Assembly (NCBI GenBank): GCA_029256575.1
Contig: JAQSXR010000001.1
Span: 1 to 64,000, forward strand
Source: Clostridiales bacterium
GTDB lineage: Bacteria; Bacillota; Clostridia; Lachnospirales; JAQSXR01
DNA: 64,000 bases
Direction: 5' to 3'
The translations under genes were made by a program, and so were the position numbers. The number at the start of each line of letters is the position of its first letter. The stretch's first letter is position 1. Shown here piece by piece: positions 52,581 to 59,663 of the stretch. Under the pieces are notes generated by a model. That model was not told the origin of the DNA, ran no database searches, and worked only from the letters and a program-made list of their open reading frames with translations.

Positions 52581-52606
52581 AAGTGAATTAAAAAATTCAC
52601 TTTAAT
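52581..52606 (+). terminator. Terminator-like hairpin after the CoA-disulfide reductase gene
   Basis: AAGTGAATT (52581-52589) and AATTCACTT (52594-52602) form a perfect 9-bp stem with an AAAA loop; the T run is short. Confidence 0.55.
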
Positions 52607-52666
52607 ATAACATATTATATGCGTATATGCTCATATAGATATATAAAGCAAAGGAGAGATGTGTTA

Positions 52667-53014
52667 ATGGTTGAGATATTTAAAGCTTTAGCGGAAGAAA
52701 GTCGATTACGTATTATTTCATTATTGATGGAGCGAGAAATGTGTGTTTGTGAAATTGAGTTTTGCCTAAAGATGACACAGTCTAATGCATCGAGACACTT
52801 AACTGCACTTAAGAAATGTGGAATTCTTGAGGGTTATAAACGGGCACAATGGGCATATTATCGAATAAATGAAAATTTTAAACGGGAAAATAACGAGCTT
52901 TGGGAGTACTTACAAATGAACTTAAGAGAACTCTCTACATATCGTATAGACTGTAGAGAATGCGATAGATGCAAGGAAAAAGATATATGTTCAAGTAGCA
53001 TTAGTCCACATTAA
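52667..53014 (+). CDS. arsR: ArsR-family repressor (third)
   Basis: The 115-residue protein has EIFKALAEESRLRIISLLMEREMCVCEIEFCL with the C-x-C arsenite motif and MTQSNASRHLTALKKCGIL as recognition helix. It ends with a Cys-rich tail (DCRECDRCKEKDIC) that could bind more metal. It differs more from the other two ArsR proteins than they do from each other. AAGGAGAG supports ATG 52667. ATATGCGTATATGCTCATAT-like repeats (52617-52636) before the gene are candidate operators. It heads the acr3-arsD-arsA operon. Confidence 0.92.
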   Translation: MVEIFKALAEESRLRIISLLMEREMCVCEIEFCLKMTQSNASRHLTALKKCGILEGYKRAQWAYYRINENFKRENNELWEYLQMNLRELSTYRIDCRECDRCKEKDICSSSISPH

Positions 53015-53027
53015 AGGAGAGATTGTG

Positions 53028-54080
53028 ATGAGTAAAGAAAATACAGCACAAATGGGTTTTTTTCAAAGATATTTAACAGTATGGGTAGCGATTTGTATGG
53101 TGGTGGGTGTTTTAATAGGTAAATTATTACCAGGGGTACCCGAATTTTTTGATCAATTTGAATATGCAGAAGTATCAATTCCAACAGCAATACTTATTTG
53201 GGTTATGATTTACCCAATGATGATGAAAGTAGATTTTCAAAGTATAAAGGATATTCGTAAGAATCCAAAAGGGTTATACGTAACTTGGGTTGTGAATTGG
53301 TTGATTAAACCGTTTACAATGTACGGTATAGCGGTATTATTTTTCTATGTAATATTTAAGGGTCTAATTACAGAAGATCTTGCAAAGGAATATTTAGCAG
53401 GAGCGATATTGTTAGGAGCAGCACCATGTACAGCGATGGTATTTGTATGGAGTCAACTAACCAAAGGAAATCCAGCATATACAATAGTGCAAGTTGCTAC
53501 GAATGACTTAATTATTTTAATTGCATTTGTACCTATTGTAAAATTATTACTTGGAGTAAGCAATGTATCAGTTCCATGGGATACATTGATTCTATCAGTC
53601 GTACTATTCGTAGTAGTTCCATTAACGGCAGGTATCTTAACAAGAATATTTGTAACGAAACGAAAAGGTTTGGTTTATTTTGAGAACCAGTTTTTACCGA
53701 AGTTCGATAACGCGACAATAATTGGTTTATTGCTAATGCTTATATTGTTATTCTCATTCCAAGGAGATGTTATTTTATCGAATCCATTACACATTTTATT
53801 AATTGCTGTTCCATTAACAATTCAAACCTTCTTAATATTCTTTATTGCTTACTTTGCAGCGAAGTTCTTAAAATTATCGCATGACGTAGCAGCACCAGCA
53901 GGTATGATTGGAGCATCAAACTTCTTTGAATTAGCAGTAGCTGTAGCGATTGCTTTATTTGGAATGGATTCACCTGCAGCACTTGCTACCACAGTAGGCG
54001 TATTAACAGAGGTTCCAATAATGCTGATATTAGTAAAGATAGCAAACAAAACACCGCATTGGTTTCCAAAACAAAAGTAA
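53028..54080 (+). CDS. acr3: Arsenite efflux transporter ACR3
   Basis: The 350-residue protein has ten TM segments. The conserved ACR3 features are WVMIYPMMMKVDF near 58-70, GAAPCTAMVFVWSQL with the essential Cys134, and APAGMIGASNFFELAVAVAIALFG. It exports As(OH)3 or arsenite by proton exchange. AAAGGAGA fits ATG 53028, although GTG at 53025 is in frame. It lies 13 bases after arsR, and arsD overlaps it only through an early out-of-frame start. With ArsA it may form an ATP-driven pump. Confidence 0.96.
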   Translation: MSKENTAQMGFFQRYLTVWVAICMVVGVLIGKLLPGVPEFFDQFEYAEVSIPTAILIWVMIYPMMMKVDFQSIKDIRKNPKGLYVTWVVNWLIKPFTMYGIAVLFFYVIFKGLITEDLAKEYLAGAILLGAAPCTAMVFVWSQLTKGNPAYTIVQVATNDLIILIAFVPIVKLLLGVSNVSVPWDTLILSVVLFVVVPLTAGILTRIFVTKRKGLVYFENQFLPKFDNATIIGLLLMLILLFSFQGDVILSNPLHILLIAVPLTIQTFLIFFIAYFAAKFLKLSHDVAAPAGMIGASNFFELAVAVAIALFGMDSPAALATTVGVLTEVPIMLILVKIANKTPHWFPKQK

Positions 54081-54124
54081 ATATTAGAGTCAAGTATTCA
54101 AAAAATAGAATGGAGAGAGTTGAA

Positions 54125-54490
54125 ATGAAAAAAATGCAAATATTCGAGCCAGCTATGTGTTGCTCAACAGGACTTTGTGGTGTAGGGGTAGATTCCGAAC
54201 TTCTTAGAATCTCTACGGTAATAAATACATTAAAGAAGAATAATATCGTGATAGAACGATTTAACCTTAGTAATTTCCCAATGGAATTTATTAATAATAA
54301 AACAATTAATACACTAATCAATAGTGAAGGCGGACTTGAAAAATTGCCAGCTGTTGTATTGGATGGTGAAATAGTGATAACTGGCAGATACCCTTCAAAT
54401 GAAGAATTGGCTTCCTATTTTAGTATTTCTAGTGATATTCTTGGGAATAAATTAAAACATCGAAGAGGAATGGGAATTCGAAAGTCATAA
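54125..54490 (+). CDS. arsD: Arsenic metallochaperone ArsD
   Basis: The 121-residue thioredoxin-fold protein begins MKKMQIFEPAMCCSTGLCGVG; Cys12, Cys13 and Cys18 are the As(III) site of ArsD, which hands arsenite to ArsA. The segment LEKLPAVVLDGEIVITGRYPS is the usual middle. The C-terminal Cys pairs of the R773 ArsD are missing, as in many Gram-positive forms. An earlier in-frame ATG at 54059 is inside acr3; GGAGAGAG near 54112 fits 54125 better. Confidence 0.94.
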   Translation: MKKMQIFEPAMCCSTGLCGVGVDSELLRISTVINTLKKNNIVIERFNLSNFPMEFINNKTINTLINSEGGLEKLPAVVLDGEIVITGRYPSNEELASYFSISSDILGNKLKHRRGMGIRKS

Positions 54491-54523
54491 TGCATATAAA
54501 ATAAAGGAAGGTCTGGTTTTAAA

Positions 54524-56260
54524 ATGATAGGATTTGATCCACAAAATATAAAACTAACAAAATATTTATTCTTCACAGGAAAAGGTGGAGTGGGTAAGAC
54601 TTCAACTGCTTGTTCAACGGCAGTAACACTTGCAGATATTGGTAAGAAGGTATTTCTAATAAGTACAGATCCAGCATCTAATTTACAAGATGTATTTCAT
54701 ACACAATTAAACAATGTAGGAGTACCAATTAAAGAAGTACCAAATCTTGTAGTGGCTAACCTTGATCCGATTGAAGCAGCAGCACAGTATCGTGAAAGTG
54801 TAATTTCTCCATTTCGAGGTAAACTTCCAGATTCGGTATTAAACAATATGGAGGAACAACTTTCGGGCTCTTGTACGGTAGAAATCGCGGCCTTTAATGA
54901 ATTTTCAAAGTTCATAACGGATGAAAAAATTGAGCAAGAGTATGATCATATTATCTTTGATACAGCACCAACAGGTCACACACTTAGAATGCTTCAACTC
55001 CCATCTGCGTGGAGTAATTTCATTAGTGAGAATACTCATGGGGCATCATGTCTTGGTCAGCTCTCAGGATTAGAAAGTAAGAGAGAAGTATATAAAAAAG
55101 CAGTGGAAACGCTGGCAAATGGTATATTAACAACTTTAATACTTGTTTCGCGACCTGAGATAGCTCCATTAAAAGAGGCAGAAAGAGCATCAAAAGAACT
55201 TGCAGCTATTGGAGTATACAATCAAACAATGATAATGAATGGTATTCTTACAACTTATGATGATACGATTTCGGAAAGCCTATATCATAAACAACAAAAG
55301 GCTCTTTCTAATATGCCACAGGGATTAACCAATATTACAACTTATACAATTCCACTAAGAGCCTATAATATAACAGGGATAGACAATGTAAGAGCATTCT
55401 TAACTCAGGATAACTATAGTGTTCGGGAAGAGACTGTGAATGCACAGAAAATACCACAACTCAAACATGTAATTGATGATTTGTATCACTCAAATAAAAA
55501 AGTTATATTCACAATGGGAAAAGGCGGTGTTGGTAAAACAACAGTAGCTGCGGCATTGGCATTAGGGTTAGCAGCAAGAGGAAAGATGGTTCATTTGACG
55601 ACAACAGATCCTGCAGCTCACCTTAAATTTGTAATTGAAGAGGGTAGTGGCGTTACAATGAGTCACATTGATGAGCAAGTTGAGCTCAAGAAGTATCAAG
55701 AAGAAATTCTAACAAAAGCAAAAGAAACTATGTCCAAAGAAGATATCGCTTACGTTGAAGAGGACCTGCGTTCTCCATGTACGCAAGAAATTGCAGTATT
55801 TAGAGCATTTGCTCAAGTTGTTGAGAAGTCTGAAGATCAGATAGTGGTTATCGATACAGCGCCTACGGGTCATACACTTTTACTTCTTGATTCAACTCAA
55901 AGCTATCATAGAGAAATACAGCGTTCACAAGGCGACATTCCCGAATCAGTGAAGAAACTACTGCCAAGATTACGAAATTTTGATGAGACAGAAGTGATAA
56001 TAGTTACCTTAGCAGAAACGACTCCAGTATATGAGGCGATGCGACTTGAAGAAGATTTAAAACGTGCAGGCATTCGAACTAAATGGTGGGTAATCAATTC
56101 CTCCCTCTATCATACAGGTACTACTAATAAAATGCTATCTGCAAAAGCGAGCAATGAAATTGAATGGATTAATAAGGTTGATGCTCATTCAGAAGGGAAC
56201 TTTGCCGTTATCGGATGGAGTGCAGATGAAATTAAAGGAGAAAAGCTACTCGAGATATAG
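54524..56260 (+). CDS. arsA: Arsenite-stimulated ATPase ArsA
   Basis: The 578-residue protein has two homologous halves, each with a P-loop: FFTGKGGVGKTST (GK at 19-26) and FTMGKGGVGKTTV (332-339). Each half has the DTAPTGHTLR/L switch. Cys near 113 (SGSCTVEIA), 172 (HGASCLG) and 420 (SPCTQEIAV) match the three metalloid-binding Cys. It powers arsenite export with ACR3 or ArsB, receiving metal from ArsD. Both Walker motifs are intact. It lies 33 bases after arsD. Confidence 0.96.
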   Translation: MIGFDPQNIKLTKYLFFTGKGGVGKTSTACSTAVTLADIGKKVFLISTDPASNLQDVFHTQLNNVGVPIKEVPNLVVANLDPIEAAAQYRESVISPFRGKLPDSVLNNMEEQLSGSCTVEIAAFNEFSKFITDEKIEQEYDHIIFDTAPTGHTLRMLQLPSAWSNFISENTHGASCLGQLSGLESKREVYKKAVETLANGILTTLILVSRPEIAPLKEAERASKELAAIGVYNQTMIMNGILTTYDDTISESLYHKQQKALSNMPQGLTNITTYTIPLRAYNITGIDNVRAFLTQDNYSVREETVNAQKIPQLKHVIDDLYHSNKKVIFTMGKGGVGKTTVAAALALGLAARGKMVHLTTTDPAAHLKFVIEEGSGVTMSHIDEQVELKKYQEEILTKAKETMSKEDIAYVEEDLRSPCTQEIAVFRAFAQVVEKSEDQIVVIDTAPTGHTLLLLDSTQSYHREIQRSQGDIPESVKKLLPRLRNFDETEVIIVTLAETTPVYEAMRLEEDLKRAGIRTKWWVINSSLYHTGTTNKMLSAKASNEIEWINKVDAHSEGNFAVIGWSADEIKGEKLLEI

Positions 56261-56388
56261 AGGTTGAAACAATTCTTTATTCAAATTGAATGGCATATTA
56301 TTATTCTCATATATCTTCATAATAAATCCATAAATATAATTTAATATGTAATTAAGTATATTTTAAGGAAAGAAATGGAGGTTACGAA

Positions 56389-56511
56389 ATGTTCAAAAAA
56401 ATAAAAAAGGCTATTCATAATTTTCTACTTCAAATTGCACAGGAAAATGAAAAAACATATGGTAATGAAAAGATGGATTGTTGTAAACTAAATAATACAA
56501 AAAGTAAGTAG
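56389..56511 (+). CDS. LDCC-motif small putative metal-binding protein (40 residues)
   Basis: A 40-residue frame has a good GGAGG site and encodes a basic amphipathic start (MFKKIKKAIHNFLLQIA), a helix QENEKTYGNEK and MDCCKLNN at the end. The DCC-x-LN pattern is that of small LDCC-motif proteins that I recall from clostridial arsenic and metal operons. It lies 128 bases after arsA, in the same direction. The paired Cys could bind As(III) or Cu(I). Function is unproven. Confidence 0.8.
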   Translation: MFKKIKKAIHNFLLQIAQENEKTYGNEKMDCCKLNNTKSK

Positions 56512-56563
56512 GAATGAATAATTTACATTATGCGAACCAGTTATCTTGAGAAAGAGGAAAAAT

Positions 56564-57277
56564 ATGAAGAAAACAGAAGGTACAATACTTGTTGTTGATG
56601 ATGAACCTAAAATAGTGGAAGCAGTTCAAGCATACCTAGAAAGTAGTAATTATAAAGTAGTTATTGCTTTGGATGGTGAACAAGCAATAAAGCAGTTTGA
56701 TAAAGTTTATCCAGATCTGGTTGTGCTGGATTTAATGCTTCCGAAGATATCCGGTGAGCAAGTTTGTCAAATGATACGTAAAAAATCAAGAGTTCCAATC
56801 ATTATGTTGACTGCTAAAGTACAAGAAACGGATAAATTAAACGGATTTAACATCGGTGCTGACGATTATATAACAAAACCATTTAGCCCTAGGGAGTTAG
56901 TTGCTAGGGTGAAAAGTTTATTACGAAGATGTTCGGAAGGAGTATCCCCCCTGTTTAACAAAATGAGTTGGAACAATGGAGATTTAGAAGTTGATTTTAC
57001 TGAAATGTTAGTAAAAAAGGCAGGTAAGGATGTCAAACTTACCCCAAATGAATTCAAACTTCTTTCAACAATGATAAAATACCCAAAAAAGACCTTCACA
57101 AGAGATGAACTGATAGATACTGCATTAGGAGTAGACTATGATGGATTTGAACGTACGATTGATTCGCACATTAAAAACTTACGAAGCAAAATAGAAGATA
57201 GCTCCAATCCTCAGTATGTCCACACCGTACGAGGTATCGGATACAAATTTGGGTGTGATGATGATAATGAAATATAA
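56564..57277 (+). CDS. OmpR/PhoB-type response regulator of the metal module
   Basis: The 237-residue regulator has a receiver with ILVVDDEPKIVE, the acceptor Asp in LVVLDLMLPKISG (near 54), and ITKPFSPREL, followed by a winged helix with LTPNEFKLL, ERTIDSHIKNLRSKI and VHTVRGIGYKF. GAAAGAGGA fits ATG 56564 over the TTG at 56546. The likely partner kinase is not adjacent but lies at 62911 after the copper genes; receiver and kinase types (OmpR/BaeS) match. Control of the copper genes is inferred from position. Confidence 0.9.
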   Translation: MKKTEGTILVVDDEPKIVEAVQAYLESSNYKVVIALDGEQAIKQFDKVYPDLVVLDLMLPKISGEQVCQMIRKKSRVPIIMLTAKVQETDKLNGFNIGADDYITKPFSPRELVARVKSLLRRCSEGVSPLFNKMSWNNGDLEVDFTEMLVKKAGKDVKLTPNEFKLLSTMIKYPKKTFTRDELIDTALGVDYDGFERTIDSHIKNLRSKIEDSSNPQYVHTVRGIGYKFGCDDDNEI

Positions 57278-57373
57278 AAAGCTGATTCATTAACCTATCT
57301 TCATATAACCTACATATAGTTATTCTATAATGTAAATAGATAAACATTTAAGAATGATAATGGAGGTTTAGAT

Positions 57374-57673
57374 ATGAACTGTCATCAAGATAAAACAAAC
57401 AAGCAAGGTGAAAACAAACATAATCCAATGAAGCATATGCTACATATGATTATTTGTTGTGGTTTACCAATTATAATTATATTTTCTTTACCATTTATAG
57501 CAAGATTTAGCCCTAGTGTAGCAGGATTATTAGGGATTATAGCTCCATTTATATGTCCAATCATGATGGGGGGAATGCTATTTATGATGTTTAGTGGGAA
57601 GAAAAAATCAAATTGTTGTGATAATACGAATAATGAGGTTGAGAGTAATGGAGTTAGTAAACCTTTAGAATAA
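57374..57673 (+). CDS. Small Cys/His/Met-rich two-helix membrane protein
   Basis: The 99-residue protein has a short His-rich start (CHQDK, HNPMKHMLHM), then two TM helices (about 28-48 and 52-75) that contain CCGLP and CPIMMGGMLFMMF, and a tail with NCCD. The Met, His and Cys content around the helices is typical of Cu(I)/Ag(I) handling proteins; I do not recognise a named family, although DUF2933-type proteins are similar in layout. GGAGG precedes the ATG. A terminator follows, so it may be made in excess of the genes after it. Confidence 0.75.
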   Translation: MNCHQDKTNKQGENKHNPMKHMLHMIICCGLPIIIIFSLPFIARFSPSVAGLLGIIAPFICPIMMGGMLFMMFSGKKKSNCCDNTNNEVESNGVSKPLE

Positions 57674-57691
57674 TCAATGCTTTAAATTTTG

Positions 57692-57728
57692 AAAACATCT
57701 ACCTTAAATATATGAGGTAGATGTTTTT
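57692..57728 (+). terminator. Terminator between the small membrane protein and the fusion gene
   Basis: AAAACATCTACCT pairs with AGGTAGATGTTTT and more T residues follow. Confidence 0.88.
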
Positions 57729-57815
57729 GAATTATAAATCAATTATTCCATAATAACTCCATAAACAGATGTTAAGATGTAGAAAATAGATAATTAGTTA
57801 AAAAGGAGGATCCAT

Positions 57816-59612
57816 ATGTCAAATGTATCAATCGAAAGTGTAATAACAATTGAAGGAATGACATGTGTTAGTTGCCAAAACAGGATTGAGAAAAAATTAA
57901 AAGAAACACAAGGAATAACGAATGTTAAAGTAAGTTATAGTACGGGAAAGGCAAATCTGACATATGAGGAAAATATTATAGACCTTGATAAAATAACGAA
58001 GATAATTGAAAGTCTTGATTATAAAGTTGCTAATTCTAGTGAAAAGGTCGCCAATAAAAGTAATGGAACACAAATATTGGCGGTGGTGATAATATTATTT
58101 TCAGTATATACAATTATTAATCATATGGGCGGATTAAATATCTTCAACTTTTTCCCTGTAGCAGAAGAAGGTATGGGATATACAATGCTCTTTGGTATAG
58201 GGTTACTTACCTCACTTCACTGTGTCGCTATGTGTGGCGGGATAAATCTATCTCAATGCGTACCACAGAAAACAGTTGAAAATGTTAAAACGGGTAAATT
58301 TGCATCTCTTAGACCATCTATACTCTACAACTTAGGAAGAGTAATCTCTTATACGGTAGTTGGTGGAATTGTTGGAGGATTAGGTTCAGTAATCAGCTTT
58401 TCTGGAGAGGCAAAAGGGCTTGTACAACTTATAGCAGGAGCATTTATGGTTATTATGGGCCTTAATATGTTAAATTTATTTCCTTGGCTTAGAAGGCTTA
58501 ACCCAAGAATGCCAAAGATATTTGCTAGAAAGATAAACCAACAAAAAATTAAAAACAGAAACAGTTCTCTTTATGTTGGCCTTCTAAATGGATTAATGCC
58601 TTGTGGGCCATTACAGGCAATGCAGATTTACGCGCTTTCTACAGGAAGTCCCATTAAAGGGGCCCTCTCAATGTTATTATTTAGTTTAGGGACAGTACCA
58701 CTTATGTTTGGACTAGGAGCACTAAGCTCTATACTAAGTAAGAAATTTACACATAAGATGACGTCTGCAAGCGCTGTGTTAGTCGTTTTTCTCGGAATAT
58801 TTATGTTTAACAGTGGTATTGGTTTATCAGGAATCGCACTCCCTACTATCTCAAGTTACGCTGGAAATAGTAGTGTAGCTCAAATAGTAGATGGAGTTCA
58901 AATAGTTACAACTCAACTATCCTCAGGTCGTTATGAACCAATAACTGTTCAAAAGGGGATACCAGTTAGATGGACTATTCAGGCACCAGAAGGCAGTATT
59001 AATGGTTGTAATAACAGTATTATTATACCAAAGTATGATAAAGAATTTAAACTTGCGGTAGGTGATAATATTATAGAATTTACACCAACTGAGAGTGGCT
59101 CTGTTCCTTTTAGCTGCTGGATGGGAATGATTAGAAGTAGAATTACAGTGGTTGATGATATTAATAAGGCTGATGTTACAGATTCAAGTACTTCGGTTAA
59201 TTACAGAATACCTACTGATGAAGTAGCAGTTGCGCAAATAAAAGATAATAAGCAATATGTTGAAATAACAATGGATGATAAAAGATTTACTCCTGCAGTT
59301 ATAGTAGTTCAAAGTGGATTGGAAACTGAAATTGTAATAAATGCTTCAAAGATAAGTGGAAGTAACAGTACTCTCATATTCCCGATATATTATGCGCAGA
59401 TCGATATGAAAGAGGGGGAAAATCCAATATATTTGATTCCAGAGGTAGATTTTGATTTCTCTACTATCGATAATTCTTTTTCAGCATATGTAAAAGTAGT
59501 AAGTGATATAAAAGATGTTAACCTTAAAGCAATAAAAGATGAAGTAAAAGATTATGTTCCAACAACTCAAGATATTGATTCTGACAATGCAGGGTTACCT
59601 TCTTGTCATTAA
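57816..59612 (+). CDS. HMA - TauE/SafE - cupredoxin fusion membrane protein
   Basis: The 598-residue protein joins three kinds of domain. Residues 8-75 are a heavy-metal-associated domain with EGMTCVSCQNR. Residues about 85-345 are a TauE/SafE (DsbD-like) membrane domain with TSLHCVAMCGGINL and NGLMPCGPLQAMQ, whose Cys pairs sit in the helices. A cupredoxin-like domain follows (about 360-450, NGCNNSIIIPKYDKE and VPFSCWMGMIRS, where Cys and Met could bind Cu), then a second degenerate cupredoxin (about 470-560) and an end with LPSCH. It probably moves or reduces Cu(I)/Ag(I) outside the membrane. GGAGG precedes the ATG; copA follows after 51 bases. Confidence 0.88.
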   Translation: MSNVSIESVITIEGMTCVSCQNRIEKKLKETQGITNVKVSYSTGKANLTYEENIIDLDKITKIIESLDYKVANSSEKVANKSNGTQILAVVIILFSVYTIINHMGGLNIFNFFPVAEEGMGYTMLFGIGLLTSLHCVAMCGGINLSQCVPQKTVENVKTGKFASLRPSILYNLGRVISYTVVGGIVGGLGSVISFSGEAKGLVQLIAGAFMVIMGLNMLNLFPWLRRLNPRMPKIFARKINQQKIKNRNSSLYVGLLNGLMPCGPLQAMQIYALSTGSPIKGALSMLLFSLGTVPLMFGLGALSSILSKKFTHKMTSASAVLVVFLGIFMFNSGIGLSGIALPTISSYAGNSSVAQIVDGVQIVTTQLSSGRYEPITVQKGIPVRWTIQAPEGSINGCNNSIIIPKYDKEFKLAVGDNIIEFTPTESGSVPFSCWMGMIRSRITVVDDINKADVTDSSTSVNYRIPTDEVAVAQIKDNKQYVEITMDDKRFTPAVIVVQSGLETEIVINASKISGSNSTLIFPIYYAQIDMKEGENPIYLIPEVDFDFSTIDNSFSAYVKVVSDIKDVNLKAIKDEVKDYVPTTQDIDSDNAGLPSCH

Positions 59613-59663
59613 AATAATTATTATATAAAAGGGAAATAATAGATTTGAAAGGTAGGAATTTAA

